Assembly: GCF_022869865.1 (NCBI RefSeq)
Contig: NZ_CP094984.1
Span: 1,116,001-1,180,000 of the forward strand
Origin: Arthrobacter zhangbolii
GTDB taxonomy: Bacteria; Actinomycetota; Actinomycetes; Actinomycetales; Micrococcaceae
Reading direction: 5' to 3'
DNA: 64,000 nucleotides
In this document: one piece after another, positions 8,524-16,161 of the stretch
Numbering within the stretch: the first letter of the stretch is position 1
Layout of the letters: every line of letters starts with the position of its first letter
Notes under the pieces: model-generated
Told to the model about the DNA's origin: nothing
The model's database searches: none
The model's input: only the letters and a program-made list of their open reading frames with translations
Position numbers and translations under genes: made by a program

Positions 8524-9102
8524 TCACCGGTAGCGGCGTTCCCAGGCGAGCAGTTCATTCACTGCAGGGGTGAGCTGGCGGAGCATTTGCTGGTAGACAG
8601 CGTCGCTGCGGCGGTAGGGGTCCACCACATCATCTTCCTGCGGTCCGGCAGGATGGACGCTGCGCAGCATCAGCGCCCGGGCGAGGCCCTGCTGCCATCG
8701 CTCCTTGGACGGGGCGCCCGGGTCGGCGTCGACAAGCGGCAGCAGGCGGGCCAATTCTCGCAATGTAAAGGTACGGCGCAGCAGGCCGGGCGCCAGTTCC
8801 ACAACGCTGCTCCGGTGACCCCGGGTCAAAGCAAGTACCAGGTCCTGTTCCGGGAGTATCGCCTCCGTGAGCTGCCGGGCGGTAAAACCGGTGGGATCTC
8901 CGCCGAAGATATTCACGAAACCTGCCACATGCGGTTCGATGTCCGCGCCCACGAGTGCGCCCGTGCCGGCGCTGGTGACCGAGAACTCGCCGGGGGCCAT
9001 CTGGTCCAGCCCTGCCTGGAGCAGGCGTTCAGCGAGGGGGGAGCGGCAGATATTGCCGGTACAGACGGTCAGGATACGGAACGGTTCGGTGGTTGCTCTC
9101 AT
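8524..9102 (-). CDS. Low-molecular-weight protein-tyrosine phosphatase
   Basis: A 192-residue cytoplasmic phosphatase. The catalytic loop CTGNICRSP (C-x5-R; Cys14, Arg20) lies near the N-terminus, and the general-acid aspartate is in DVVDPYRRS near the C-terminus. Such enzymes in Gram-positive bacteria often dephosphorylate tyrosine kinases that control exopolysaccharide synthesis. No bacterial tyrosine kinase gene is visible in the window. The frame extends upstream to 9891, but that part overlaps the opposite-strand TasA-like gene and has no family similarity, so I start at the ATG at 9102. It forms a unit with the VanZ-like gene and is divergent from the SipW/TasA-like locus. Confidence 0.9.
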   Translation of the reverse strand: MRATTEPFRILTVCTGNICRSPLAERLLQAGLDQMAPGEFSVTSAGTGALVGADIEPHVAGFVNIFGGDPTGFTARQLTEAILPEQDLVLALTRGHRSSVVELAPGLLRRTFTLRELARLLPLVDADPGAPSKERWQQGLARALMLRSVHPAGPQEDDVVDPYRRSDAVYQQMLRQLTPAVNELLAWERRYR

Positions 9103-9315
9103 GTCACCAGGCTTCGGTTGGGGCCGGTTTTCCGGCTCTGGGGCAGCCGGTTTAGCTGGTGTTGAGGTTACCTTGTGTGGCGCTTGAGCTTTGCCGGAAT
9201 GTTTCACGAACACTGTGTTTGGGCGGCGTTGTTTCTTGAGGGGAGGGCAGCAAAGTAATACCCAGCGGCAAGGAAAACCTTCCACCGCCGAAGTCTTTCG
9301 AACAAGGGGAACAAC

Positions 9316-9828
9316 ATGAACAAGATGGCCAAGGGTGCAATGGCAATCGGCGTCGGCGCGGCAATGCTGCTGGGCGGCGGCGGAACCCTCGCCCGCTGGA
9401 ACGCGACAGAGGCTGCCAACGCCGGCACCATCGTCACCGGTAACCTGGACGTCACGGCGGCCAAGGGCGTGTGGACCAACACCAAGGGTGTGGTCATCGC
9501 GAACATCAACGATTACCGCGTGGTGCCGGGCGAGGCCCTTACCTTCACCCAGACGCTGGACGTGGACCTTCAGGGTGCCGAAATGAAGGCAACTCTCGGC
9601 CTGAACAAGCTGCCGGAAGGCACCTCGAGCAACATGTCGTTCTCCACGCCCACCCTGAAGCAGAAGGGCCAGCCGGTAAACCCGATGAGCCTGACCCAGG
9701 CCAACGACGGTGAAATGACGGCTTCCACGACCTTCACCTTCAAGGACACCGCCGCCGGTCAGCAGGACGTGAACACCCGGATCGACCTGGGCGACATCAA
9801 CTACGTCCTGAACCAGGTCGCTAAGTAA
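9316..9828 (+). CDS. SipW-type exported protein, TasA-like (major)
   Basis: A 170-residue secreted protein. The N-terminus has a hydrophobic core (GAMAIGVGAAMLLGGGG) followed by RWNATEAANAGTIVTGNLDVT. This matches the alternate signal peptide of actinobacterial SipW-dependent proteins (RER_14450-type), where the W-N-A and NAGT motifs lie around the cleavage site. The mature part is Thr- and Asn-rich and cysteine-free, with a predicted beta-rich look, consistent with a TasA/camelysin-like fibre or surface subunit. A strong ribosome site (AAGGGGA, 9304-9310) sits five bases before the ATG. It is first in a five-gene locus and followed by a strong hairpin, so it is probably the most highly expressed member. 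Confidence 0.8.
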   Translation: MNKMAKGAMAIGVGAAMLLGGGGTLARWNATEAANAGTIVTGNLDVTAAKGVWTNTKGVVIANINDYRVVPGEALTFTQTLDVDLQGAEMKATLGLNKLPEGTSSNMSFSTPTLKQKGQPVNPMSLTQANDGEMTASTTFTFKDTAAGQQDVNTRIDLGDINYVLNQVAK

Positions 9829-9858
9829 CCCTTCGCAGTTCCCCCTTGTTCCAACCCC

Positions 9859-9893
9859 GGTTGTGCGCGCCGCGCAACGCGACGCGCACAACC
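9859..9893 (+). promoter_or_regulatory. Intercistronic hairpin after the first TasA-like gene
   Basis: An 11-bp perfect stem (GGTTGTGCGCG at 9859-9869 with CGCGCACAACC at 9883-9893) around a 13-base loop. It lies 30 bases after the stop of the first exported protein and 20 bases before the GTG of the second. There is no U-tract, so a partial terminator or an RNA-stabilising structure that raises the first gene's output over the rest is more likely than a full stop. Confidence 0.5.
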
Positions 9894-9913
9894 TGTTCCC
9901 TGGAGAAGAATCC

Positions 9914-10465
9914 GTGAAGAGCCTTCGAGCACTGAAAGCAGCCGGCCTGGTCCTGGCCGCCGTGGTGCTCGGGCTGATGACGGTCCAGGGAAGCTACGCA
10001 CTGTGGAACGCCTCAGCACCCCAGAACGCCGGCACCGTCCAGACCGCCGACTTCAACGTCACGGTCAACGAAGCAAGCATGGCCCAGACGCCTTCGCTGG
10101 CACTGAACCTTGAGGGCCTGACCCGCGGAACGGCTGTTTACACGTCCCTGCGGGTCACCAACGCCGTCAACGTCAGCCCCGGCTCACCGCTGGTACTGCA
10201 GCCGGCAGTCTCGGCTCCGGTCCCCAGCAGCACCTTGAACGGAAACCTGACGGTGACCACCGCCGTCGTACAGGGGAACTCAGCCTGCACTGCGGGCCTG
10301 GCATATCGGACCGGTACGCCGGCGCTTCCCGTGCTGGCAACAAAGGCCACCCAGACCATTTGCTTCAAGGTCGCACTGCATCAGAACACCCCGGCAAACC
10401 TTCTTGGCAAGCCGGTCAGCATCCCCGTGAACCTCAGCGTGGCGCAGCTCGCGCCGGCAGCTTAG
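9914..10465 (+). CDS. SipW-type exported protein, TasA-like (second)
   Basis: A 183-residue exported protein starting at the GTG at 9914, which has GGAGAAG six bases upstream; the longer open frame would run through the hairpin. The signal region has a hydrophobic core ending in GSYALWNASAPQNAGTVQTADFNVT, again the alternate signal type with ALWNAS and NAGT motifs. The mature domain is Thr/Val/Ala-rich and contains two cysteines in its second half (SACTAG and TICFK), which may form a disulfide. It may be a minor fibre subunit or an assembly factor. The stop is 17 bases before the likely signal peptidase start, so translation of the two is probably coupled. Confidence 0.78.
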   Translation: MKSLRALKAAGLVLAAVVLGLMTVQGSYALWNASAPQNAGTVQTADFNVTVNEASMAQTPSLALNLEGLTRGTAVYTSLRVTNAVNVSPGSPLVLQPAVSAPVPSSTLNGNLTVTTAVVQGNSACTAGLAYRTGTPALPVLATKATQTICFKVALHQNTPANLLGKPVSIPVNLSVAQLAPAA

Positions 10466-10482
10466 TGATGGATAGGAAAACC

Positions 10483-11277
10483 ATGTCGAGTGGCCGCAGG
10501 ACAGCAGATAAGCCCGCCAGCCCGTTGAGCTTCATCGGAACCGGCCTGAGCTATATTGCCCTCTGCGCCACGGCGCTCATCGCCCTGGTCCTGGTAGTGG
10601 TTCCGCTGGCCACCGGTTCCCAGACCTACAGCGTCCTGACCAGCTCCATGGCACCGAAGTACGCTCCGGGTACGTTCCTGGTAGTAAAGCCCGTCCCGTT
10701 TGAGGAACTGCGTGTGGGCGACGTCATCACCTACCAGATTGAGTCCAACGACCCCGCCGTGATCACCCACCGGATCACTTCCATGGGGGCAACCCAGGAT
10801 GGTACGCCCACGCTTATCACCAAGGGCGACAACAACGACATAACCGATCCCAAGCCGGTTCTTGAGGTCCAGGTGCGCGGCAAGCTTTTCTACGCAGTAC
10901 CGTATGTAGGCTTTGCCGCCAATGCACTAGGCAACTCGGACCGCGGGGCAGCCATGCAGTGGGGCGCGGTAGCCCTGCTCGGCTACGGTGTGGTCACCAT
11001 GGTCCGTGGAGCCCTGGCCAAGAAGCGCGGGGAAGGCGACATCCCTCAGGACGGCACGGGAACGGATGAACCGGGCCTTGATTCCTCCGACGGCGGGGAC
11101 TCCTCCGACGGTGGAGCCGGCGCTGCGTCCCGGTCCATGCCGGGCAGAGGAGCAACGGTTACGGACTCCTATGACCACCTGGAGACGGACGATCCGATCC
11201 TGGAAGAGTGCGATCACTGCACCCACGACGCCGCTCACCGCCACGGCAGTGCCACCCGGAAGCCTGTTGCCGTCTAA
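10483..11277 (+). CDS. sipW: SipW-like (ER-type) signal peptidase I
   Basis: A 264-residue membrane protease predicted to cut the alternate signal peptides of its neighbours. A hydrophobic segment (about 20-45) precedes the nucleophile Ser55 in LTSSMAP. The base position is His96 in VITHRIT rather than the lysine of ordinary bacterial signal peptidases, the hallmark of ER/SipW-type enzymes, and KGDNND supplies the conserved aspartate. A second membrane segment lies around 150-175, followed by an acidic, Gly/Ser-rich cytoplasmic tail with a His/Cys-rich stretch (EECDHCTHDAAHRH) that could bind metal. I chose the ATG at 10483 because AGGA precedes it; an in-frame ATG at 10468 lacks one. Confidence 0.88.
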   Translation: MSSGRRTADKPASPLSFIGTGLSYIALCATALIALVLVVVPLATGSQTYSVLTSSMAPKYAPGTFLVVKPVPFEELRVGDVITYQIESNDPAVITHRITSMGATQDGTPTLITKGDNNDITDPKPVLEVQVRGKLFYAVPYVGFAANALGNSDRGAAMQWGAVALLGYGVVTMVRGALAKKRGEGDIPQDGTGTDEPGLDSSDGGDSSDGGAGAASRSMPGRGATVTDSYDHLETDDPILEECDHCTHDAAHRHGSATRKPVAV

Positions 11278-12188
11278 TGACCTTCTCCAAGCCGTTGTGG
11301 CGCCGGCTGGTGCTCGGTGCGGTGACCGGAACTGCTGCCGCGGTCACCTTTGGTGGAATCCCCGCGGCATCGGCAGCGGAGAGCTACCTCAGTTTCAGCA
11401 CCGACGGCACCAATTTCACCTCCACCCTGGCACGGCCCGTCTTTGATCAGAACCTGACCCTGGTTCCCGGAACATCCACGGCCGGAACCATCTGGGTGCG
11501 CAACGACGGCGATGACGCCGCCTACCTTTCCGCCGGTGCGGTAGCCACCCGGATGGACCCGCAGCTGGCGGGGATGCTCGGCGTCAGCGGATCGGCTCCT
11601 TCCCGAAACGGAAAGCCGGTTTATCTGGGCCCCGTCGGGGAATGTGCGGAGCTTTACCGCGGGTGGGAAATCCCCTCCGGGGATGCCGTGCGGGTAGCCC
11701 TCACCGCCGGACTCTCCCCGGACGCGCCAAACGAGGCCCGCAACCGCAGCGCCGGATTCAACGTTGTTTTCCATCTCCAGGCCATGGACGGCACCGGCAC
11801 CGCCCCCGGGGCCTGCGACGCCCTGGACACTGATGCCGGGACCCCGGTTGCCCCGCCGGAAGATGAAAACGCCGGCAGCAGTACGGGTACGGACACCGGG
11901 GACGCGCAACCGTCCCGGTCCAACCAGCCGGCGGCCGGCCGGGCGCCGGAGGCTGCGCTGGCCGGTTTTCCCGCCACCGGGATAGGACCCGGGCAGGCAG
12001 TGACATCGCCGGAGTTCAACAAGATTCTCTCGCCGATGGACTCGGGGCGCCCGGTGCAGGCGGTGCCTGCCGGTTTCCAGAGCACTGTTGAACCCATCAT
12101 CCGTTCTCTCTCGGGTACTCTCCTGATAGTGATGTCGGTGGCGTTTTTCGCCGCCGCGGGGATCCGACTACGAAGCAGGGGCCAATGA
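11277..12188 (+). CDS. Secreted/membrane-anchored protein of the SipW locus
   Basis: A 303-residue protein with an ordinary-looking signal peptide (hydrophobic core, then PAASAAES) and a C-terminal membrane helix (LLIVMSVAFFAAAG) followed by a short basic tail. The N-terminal domain has FSTDGTNFT and VPGTSTAGTIWVRNDGDDAAYL, a beta-sandwich-like pattern seen in proteins of actinobacterial SipW loci. A long Asp/Ser/Pro-rich spacer follows and includes FPATG, a sortase-like pentapeptide, but about 95 residues before the end. The start codon shares one base with the sipW stop. It is likely a cell-surface anchor or assembly factor for the fibre proteins; this role is inferred from context. Confidence 0.7.
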   Translation: MTFSKPLWRRLVLGAVTGTAAAVTFGGIPAASAAESYLSFSTDGTNFTSTLARPVFDQNLTLVPGTSTAGTIWVRNDGDDAAYLSAGAVATRMDPQLAGMLGVSGSAPSRNGKPVYLGPVGECAELYRGWEIPSGDAVRVALTAGLSPDAPNEARNRSAGFNVVFHLQAMDGTGTAPGACDALDTDAGTPVAPPEDENAGSSTGTDTGDAQPSRSNQPAAGRAPEAALAGFPATGIGPGQAVTSPEFNKILSPMDSGRPVQAVPAGFQSTVEPIIRSLSGTLLIVMSVAFFAAAGIRLRSRGQ

Positions 12189-12793
12189 GCAGGAAAACGC
12201 AGCAGGGGGCTGCGGAACACTCTAAAACCGGCGACGGCACGCGTCCGGGCGTGTTCGGCAGGCTCCGCAGGCAGCCGGGCTTCCGGACCGCCGTGATCGC
12301 GTTCATCGTCACGGTGGTCCTGGGACTGGGTGGCACTGCGGCCTACGCCTACTGGAGCGCCTCTACGGCAGCAACCATCACGGTGACGCCGAAGGCGAAG
12401 CTACCCGTGCCGGCTAAGCCCGTCTGCATTGACCACCTGCCGAACCGAATTGAGTGGCAACCGGTCCCCGACGCCGAACCTGACGCCCGCTATATCGTCA
12501 CTTTTCATACTCCGACCACCAAACCGGCTAGATCGGTCTCGTACGCAGTGCCGGTGTCGAGTCAGCGTCTATTCCTTGTTCCGTACACCCTCCCCGGCCT
12601 GGACGAGGCCCTGGGATGGGTGGGCGGCCACCAGACTCCGCTACACGTGACGGTCAGGACTGCTCTTGTAACCACGCCTCGGAACGAGATAGTTCAGATT
12701 CCCGAGACGCAGATCCTGCACCAGTCGGAGCCCAGCTCAGTTTTGGAGATGGGCTATTACAACCTGGTGAACGGGAACTTCCCCTGCCGCTAG
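12185..12793 (+). CDS. SipW-locus exported protein (third substrate-like)
   Basis: A 202-residue protein with a cytoplasmic N-terminus of about 35 residues rich in Gln, Arg and Gly, then a membrane segment ending in [20 protein letters not shown]. The AYW-S-A-S pattern resembles the alternate signal peptides of the two other exported proteins, so it may also be a SipW substrate or a type II membrane protein. The external domain (about 80-202) has cysteines in KPVCIDHLP and at the last but one residue, possibly disulfide-linked. Its start overlaps the previous stop as ATGA. Its stop overlaps the nhaA stop within CTAG. Confidence 0.7.
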   Translation: MSRKTQQGAAEHSKTGDGTRPGVFGRLRRQPGFRTAVIAFIVTVVLGLGGTAAYAYWSASTAATITVTPKAKLPVPAKPVCIDHLPNRIEWQPVPDAEPDARYIVTFHTPTTKPARSVSYAVPVSSQRLFLVPYTLPGLDEALGWVGGHQTPLHVTVRTALVTTPRNEIVQIPETQILHQSEPSSVLEMGYYNLVNGNFPCR

Positions 12794-14163
12794 CCGGCTT
12801 CGCCTTCCTGGTACACATCCGGAATGCCGTCCTTGTCATCATCGCGGCGCTCTTCGGCCTCGATGGCCCGGTAGCGGCGGTTCCGCACCGTGAGCAGGGC
12901 TGAGGCGATGAGTGCCGCCAGCACGGAGGCCGCGAGGATACCCACCTTGGCGTCGTCGTTATGCGCTGAACCGACGGCGAAGCTGAGGTCATTGACCAGC
13001 AGGGAGACGGTGAAGCCGATGCCGGCCAGGATGCCGATGCCCAGCAGGTCAACCCAGCGCAGGTCCGGGTCCAGTTTGGCCTTGGTGCCGGCGGTGATGC
13101 CCCACGTGGTGAGCAGGATGCCGATCGGCTTGCCGAGCACGAGGGCAATGATGATGCCGATGGCTACCGGGTCGGCCAGTACGCGGCTGAGCCCGTCCCA
13201 GCCGCCAATAGCGACGCCGGCGGAGAAGAACGCGAAGATCGGCACCGCGATGCCGGTGGAGATGGGACGGAACCGGTGCTCGAAGATCTCCGAGAGCCCC
13301 GGTGCTTCCGGGTTGGCAGGCAGCTTCTGCCGGTCCGGTCCGCGGCGCAGTACGGGGACGGCGAAGCCCAGCAGCACACCGGCGACGGTGGCGTGGACAC
13401 CGGATGCATGCATCAGCGCCCAGGTGGCCAGGGCCAGCGGCAGCAGGATGACCCAGGCGGGCCAGATACGGGTACCGAAGAACCGGGGTACGCGCTGGAC
13501 CAGAACGGTGAACGCGGCCAGCGGCAGGAGCATCCAGAGCAGGTAAAGGGGCTGGACGTTGTCGGAGTAGAACAGGGCGATGATGGTGATGGCGATCAGG
13601 TCATCCACCACGGCCAGGGTCAGCAGGAAGATGCGCAGGGCACTGGGCAGATGGGAGCTGATAACCGCCAGCACGGCAAGGGCGAAGGCAATATCAGTGG
13701 CGGTGGGGATGGCCCAGCCCCGCAGGCCGTCGGAGCCGGCGATCAGGTTGACGGCCACGTAGATCAGGGCGGGAACAACAACTCCGCCGAACGCTGCGGC
13801 AATCGGCACGATCGCCCGGCGCATGTCCCTAAGGTCGCCGGCGACGAACTCCTTCTTCAGCTCCAGGCCCACCAGGAAGAAGAAGATGGCCAGCAATCCG
13901 TCCGCTGCCCAGGCGCCAATGCTCAGTTCCAGATGCCAGGGCTCGTAACCGATTTCGTAGTCGCGGAGAGCGAAGTAGGTGTCCGAGGCGGGGGAGTTGG
14001 CCCAGATCAGGGCGGCAACGGTCGCTATCAGGAGGAGGATGCCGCCAACGGTTTCCTTACGCAGGATTTCGCCGATGCGCAGGGTCTCGCCGTAGCTGGA
14101 CCGGCCAAGGACGGTTCGCGGGCTCGGCGGCTTGGAGGGCAGGTTCTGGGGCTCAGTGGCCAT
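12790..14163 (-). CDS. nhaA: Na+/H+ antiporter NhaA
   Basis: A 457-residue inner-membrane antiporter with about 12 membrane helices. It extrudes Na+ in exchange for H+ for pH and salt homeostasis. The ion-binding aspartate pair is in AVVDDLIAI, and the [10 protein letters not shown] segment of the discontinuous helix is intact. The N-terminal 35 residues are an added hydrophilic stretch. The C-terminus ends in an unusual acidic tail ([18 protein letters not shown]) that matches the D-x-D-x-D-G-x-x-D pattern of thrombospondin type 3 or EF-hand-like calcium loops. The gene stands alone and converges with the SipW locus. Confidence 0.95.
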   Translation of the reverse strand: MATEPQNLPSKPPSPRTVLGRSSYGETLRIGEILRKETVGGILLLIATVAALIWANSPASDTYFALRDYEIGYEPWHLELSIGAWAADGLLAIFFFLVGLELKKEFVAGDLRDMRRAIVPIAAAFGGVVVPALIYVAVNLIAGSDGLRGWAIPTATDIAFALAVLAVISSHLPSALRIFLLTLAVVDDLIAITIIALFYSDNVQPLYLLWMLLPLAAFTVLVQRVPRFFGTRIWPAWVILLPLALATWALMHASGVHATVAGVLLGFAVPVLRRGPDRQKLPANPEAPGLSEIFEHRFRPISTGIAVPIFAFFSAGVAIGGWDGLSRVLADPVAIGIIIALVLGKPIGILLTTWGITAGTKAKLDPDLRWVDLLGIGILAGIGFTVSLLVNDLSFAVGSAHNDDAKVGILAASVLAALIASALLTVRNRRYRAIEAEERRDDDKDGIPDVYQEGEAG

Positions 14164-14288
14164 TAATCAGGTTCCTTACGGATTCGGGTACGGCAAACAA
14201 TTGCCGACCAGACTTCCCGGCGCACCGCAGACCAGTCTACCCGGTCTCACCGGGTATGTGTGACCGGAGGCTACCGGCCGGGCAGCAA

Positions 14289-14321
14289 AACGCCCCGGCA
14301 GGCATACCCGGCCGGGGCGTT
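14289..14321 (-). terminator. Rho-independent terminator after the SCO4848-like gene
   Basis: An 11-bp perfect stem (AACGCCCCGGC with GCCGGGGCGTT) with an 11-base loop. Read on the minus strand it is followed by TTTT. It lies just beyond the stop at 14337 and ends the DUF2505-SCO4848 unit. Confidence 0.75.
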
Positions 14322-14336
14322 GGATGCTGCTGTGGA

Positions 14337-14558
14337 CTAGCCGACCAGGGCGCGGATACCAATCACGATGGTGGCCAGGCCAAAGACCATGGCGGTGCTG
14401 ATCTTCATCAGGTTTACGGTCATGTATCGGGTGGCGGCACCGTTTTCATCGCGTGCCTTGGGGGACTTGAGGACGTCCTTCAGGAAGGCCGGCCAGACCA
14501 GGATGGACCACAGGCCGGCAATAATCAGGATGATTGCAAGGGGGGCGGGAAGGCTCAT
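14337..14558 (-). CDS. SCO4848-family membrane protein
   Basis: A 73-residue protein with two hydrophobic segments (PLAIILIIAGLWSILVWP and ISTAMVFGLATIVIGIR) joined by a short charged loop (KSPKARDENGAATRY). This is the layout of the small actinobacterial family named after Streptomyces SCO4848, of unknown function. The ATG at 14558 is chosen; an upstream in-frame extension would run into the previous gene's stop. It begins 8 bases after the DUF2505 stop, so the two are probably co-transcribed. Confidence 0.8.
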   Translation of the reverse strand: MSLPAPLAIILIIAGLWSILVWPAFLKDVLKSPKARDENGAATRYMTVNLMKISTAMVFGLATIVIGIRALVG

Positions 14559-14566
14559 GGCGGCGG

Positions 14567-15070
14567 TTAGCCCTGCCGGCTTTCGATCCACTTGCCGGCC
14601 TGTCCGGCCTGGATGGTCAGCGCCTTGCCGATCATCGGTTCCGCAGCCTTGGCAATCTTGTCGCCGAGGAACGGGATGGAGGAGCCAACCTTGCCGTCTA
14701 CATCCACGCGGGTGCCTTCGGCCACGGTGACCAGACGCTGTACCGCGTTGACCTTCAGGGGCACCCCGCCAACGGACAGCTCAACGGTTGCCTCGCGGGA
14801 CCCGTCAGCAGCCGGTGCTGCCCATTCTTCCTTCTGGGTCACGGTGAGGGTGGCACCAACAAATTTCTTGGCGATGTCCGGGAGCCGGTCGGTGGGCATG
14901 GTGCGTACGGCGGTGAGCACAAATGCGCCGGCGGTGTTGCCTTCCACCAGGGCCGAGACCAGGGAGCCGCCCACGTGCTCGCTGATGCTGCGCAGGAACC
15001 CCTCGTCGGCAAACGTGTCCGTCACGGTGACGACGTCGTAGGGCAGGATGGTTGAAGCGTTCAGGGCCAT
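14567..15070 (-). CDS. DUF2505 domain protein
   Basis: A 167-residue cytoplasmic protein without signal or membrane segments. The pattern (YDVVTVTDTFADEGFLRSIS at the start, TRVDVDGKVGSSIPFLGDKI in the second half, KWIESRQ at the end) fits DUF2505, an actinobacterial family with a probable START-like lipid- or ligand-binding fold. The ligand is unknown. It is followed closely by the SCO4848-family membrane protein, which may be a partner. The ATG at 15070 is followed at once by the family's usual N-terminus. Confidence 0.82.
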   Translation of the reverse strand: MALNASTILPYDVVTVTDTFADEGFLRSISEHVGGSLVSALVEGNTAGAFVLTAVRTMPTDRLPDIAKKFVGATLTVTQKEEWAAPAADGSREATVELSVGGVPLKVNAVQRLVTVAEGTRVDVDGKVGSSIPFLGDKIAKAAEPMIGKALTIQAGQAGKWIESRQG

Positions 15071-15179
15071 GGGTCCTCCAGATGTGGGTGTGATGCCGGA
15101 TGAATGCCGCAGGCGCTAGCCTGCCTACCGGCCAACCCTCATCCTAAACCGAGCACACAGCCGCCCATAAACAGGGAAC

Positions 15180-15857
15180 CTAGCGGCCCAGGTTTACACA
15201 TCCCGCAGCCTCACCCATTCCGTTGTTGCCGGTCACCTCGTAAATGAGGAGGGACTCACCGTCACCGTTGTCAGGCACCGTCCACGGCACGGTGCTGCTC
15301 ACCGTGGCGTTGCCCGAGGGATCCGTGGTGAAGTCCAGGACGAGCCCGCCGCTGCCGGCATCCTGCGGGTCGACTTCCTCCTCCCCGGCGTCGGAGGCTG
15401 AAGCGCCACAGGCTTTCTGGTGCAGGCGGCCGGTGTAGCCGGTGTCCGGCTGGAAACCCTGTGCCTGCAGTTTCACCGTGGTGTCCGCTTCGGTTTCGGA
15501 CACGGTGAGGATGGCCTCGGCATCGTCGGGGATTTGGGCGGTGTTGTAGGTGCTGGCGACGGCGCCGTCGCAGTAGCTGCCGAAGGTGCCCTCGATCAGG
15601 CCGTCCGGGCCCGGCGTCGCATCGCCCCCGCACCGGTCCGGGCTCACGGTTTCGCCGGGTATTCCGGCTGCCTGGCAATCCTGCTCGCCGGGACTGTTCG
15701 GAGACACGGTATCGCAGGAGGAAACGGCAGAGGGCGTTCCCGACGCCGGGCCGGTGGTGTTCTCCCCGCTACTGTCTCCGCTGCCGCCTGCGCACCCGGC
15801 GACGCCGAGCGCGAGTACCGCCCAGCCGGTGGCCCAAAGGGATGCTTTGCGTGCCAT
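15180..15857 (-). CDS. Lipoprotein with a degenerate Cu/Zn-SOD-like domain
   Basis: A 225-residue exported lipoprotein. The signal peptide ends in the lipobox LGVAGC with Cys22 as the lipidated residue, followed by a Gly/Ser/Thr-rich linker. The C-terminal 115 residues follow the order of Cu/Zn superoxide dismutase-like domains of actinobacteria: a GYTGRLHQKACG loop, an acidic stretch, then LVLDFTTDPSGNATVSS. Of the usual metal-binding histidines only the one in GRLHQ remains, so dismutase activity is unlikely. Six cysteines in the mature part may form disulfides. The family link is an inference from motif order. An alternative is an unrelated beta-sandwich lipoprotein. Confidence 0.55.
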   Translation of the reverse strand: MARKASLWATGWAVLALGVAGCAGGSGDSSGENTTGPASGTPSAVSSCDTVSPNSPGEQDCQAAGIPGETVSPDRCGGDATPGPDGLIEGTFGSYCDGAVASTYNTAQIPDDAEAILTVSETEADTTVKLQAQGFQPDTGYTGRLHQKACGASASDAGEEEVDPQDAGSGGLVLDFTTDPSGNATVSSTVPWTVPDNGDGESLLIYEVTGNNGMGEAAGCVNLGR

Positions 15858-16161
15858 GGGGCAATCCTCCGTATCTCGACCAGTACGTGGCCCGTGCCAT
15901 TTCAGGGTGGCAGGGCCCTGATCGAAAAACCAGATGTCCCGGCCCTCCGGGGTGCCCTGTGCCCCAGAGCGCCAAACCTGCCCACCCTAGGCGCCGGCAG
16001 GCCGGAAGGGTAGCGGACAGGGCCGTTTGTGCGTCAATAGCAGCCAACCCTGCGCAGACGTGCTTCCGCGCTTACCCAAGGCGATAGGAGTGCCGTAGTT
16101 TCGGCCTCACGGCGCCGACGGGGCACCGTATAAGCGCGGGGGATTCACTCTTAGGGGAGAA
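15858..16161. promoter_or_regulatory. Divergent intergenic region (lipoprotein / aminopeptidase)
   Basis: This 304-base gap separates two outward-reading genes for exported proteins and must carry both promoters. The aminopeptidase start is preceded by TTAGGGGAGAA as a ribosome site, and the lipoprotein start by GGAGGATTG on the minus strand. I see no convincing small gene, RNA or operator in it. Confidence 0.35.

Noticed and set aside
9103-9891. N-terminal extension of the tyrosine phosphatase frame to 9891
   Set aside because: The extension overlaps the opposite-strand TasA-like gene and has no similarity; the catalytic domain starts right after the ATG at 9102.
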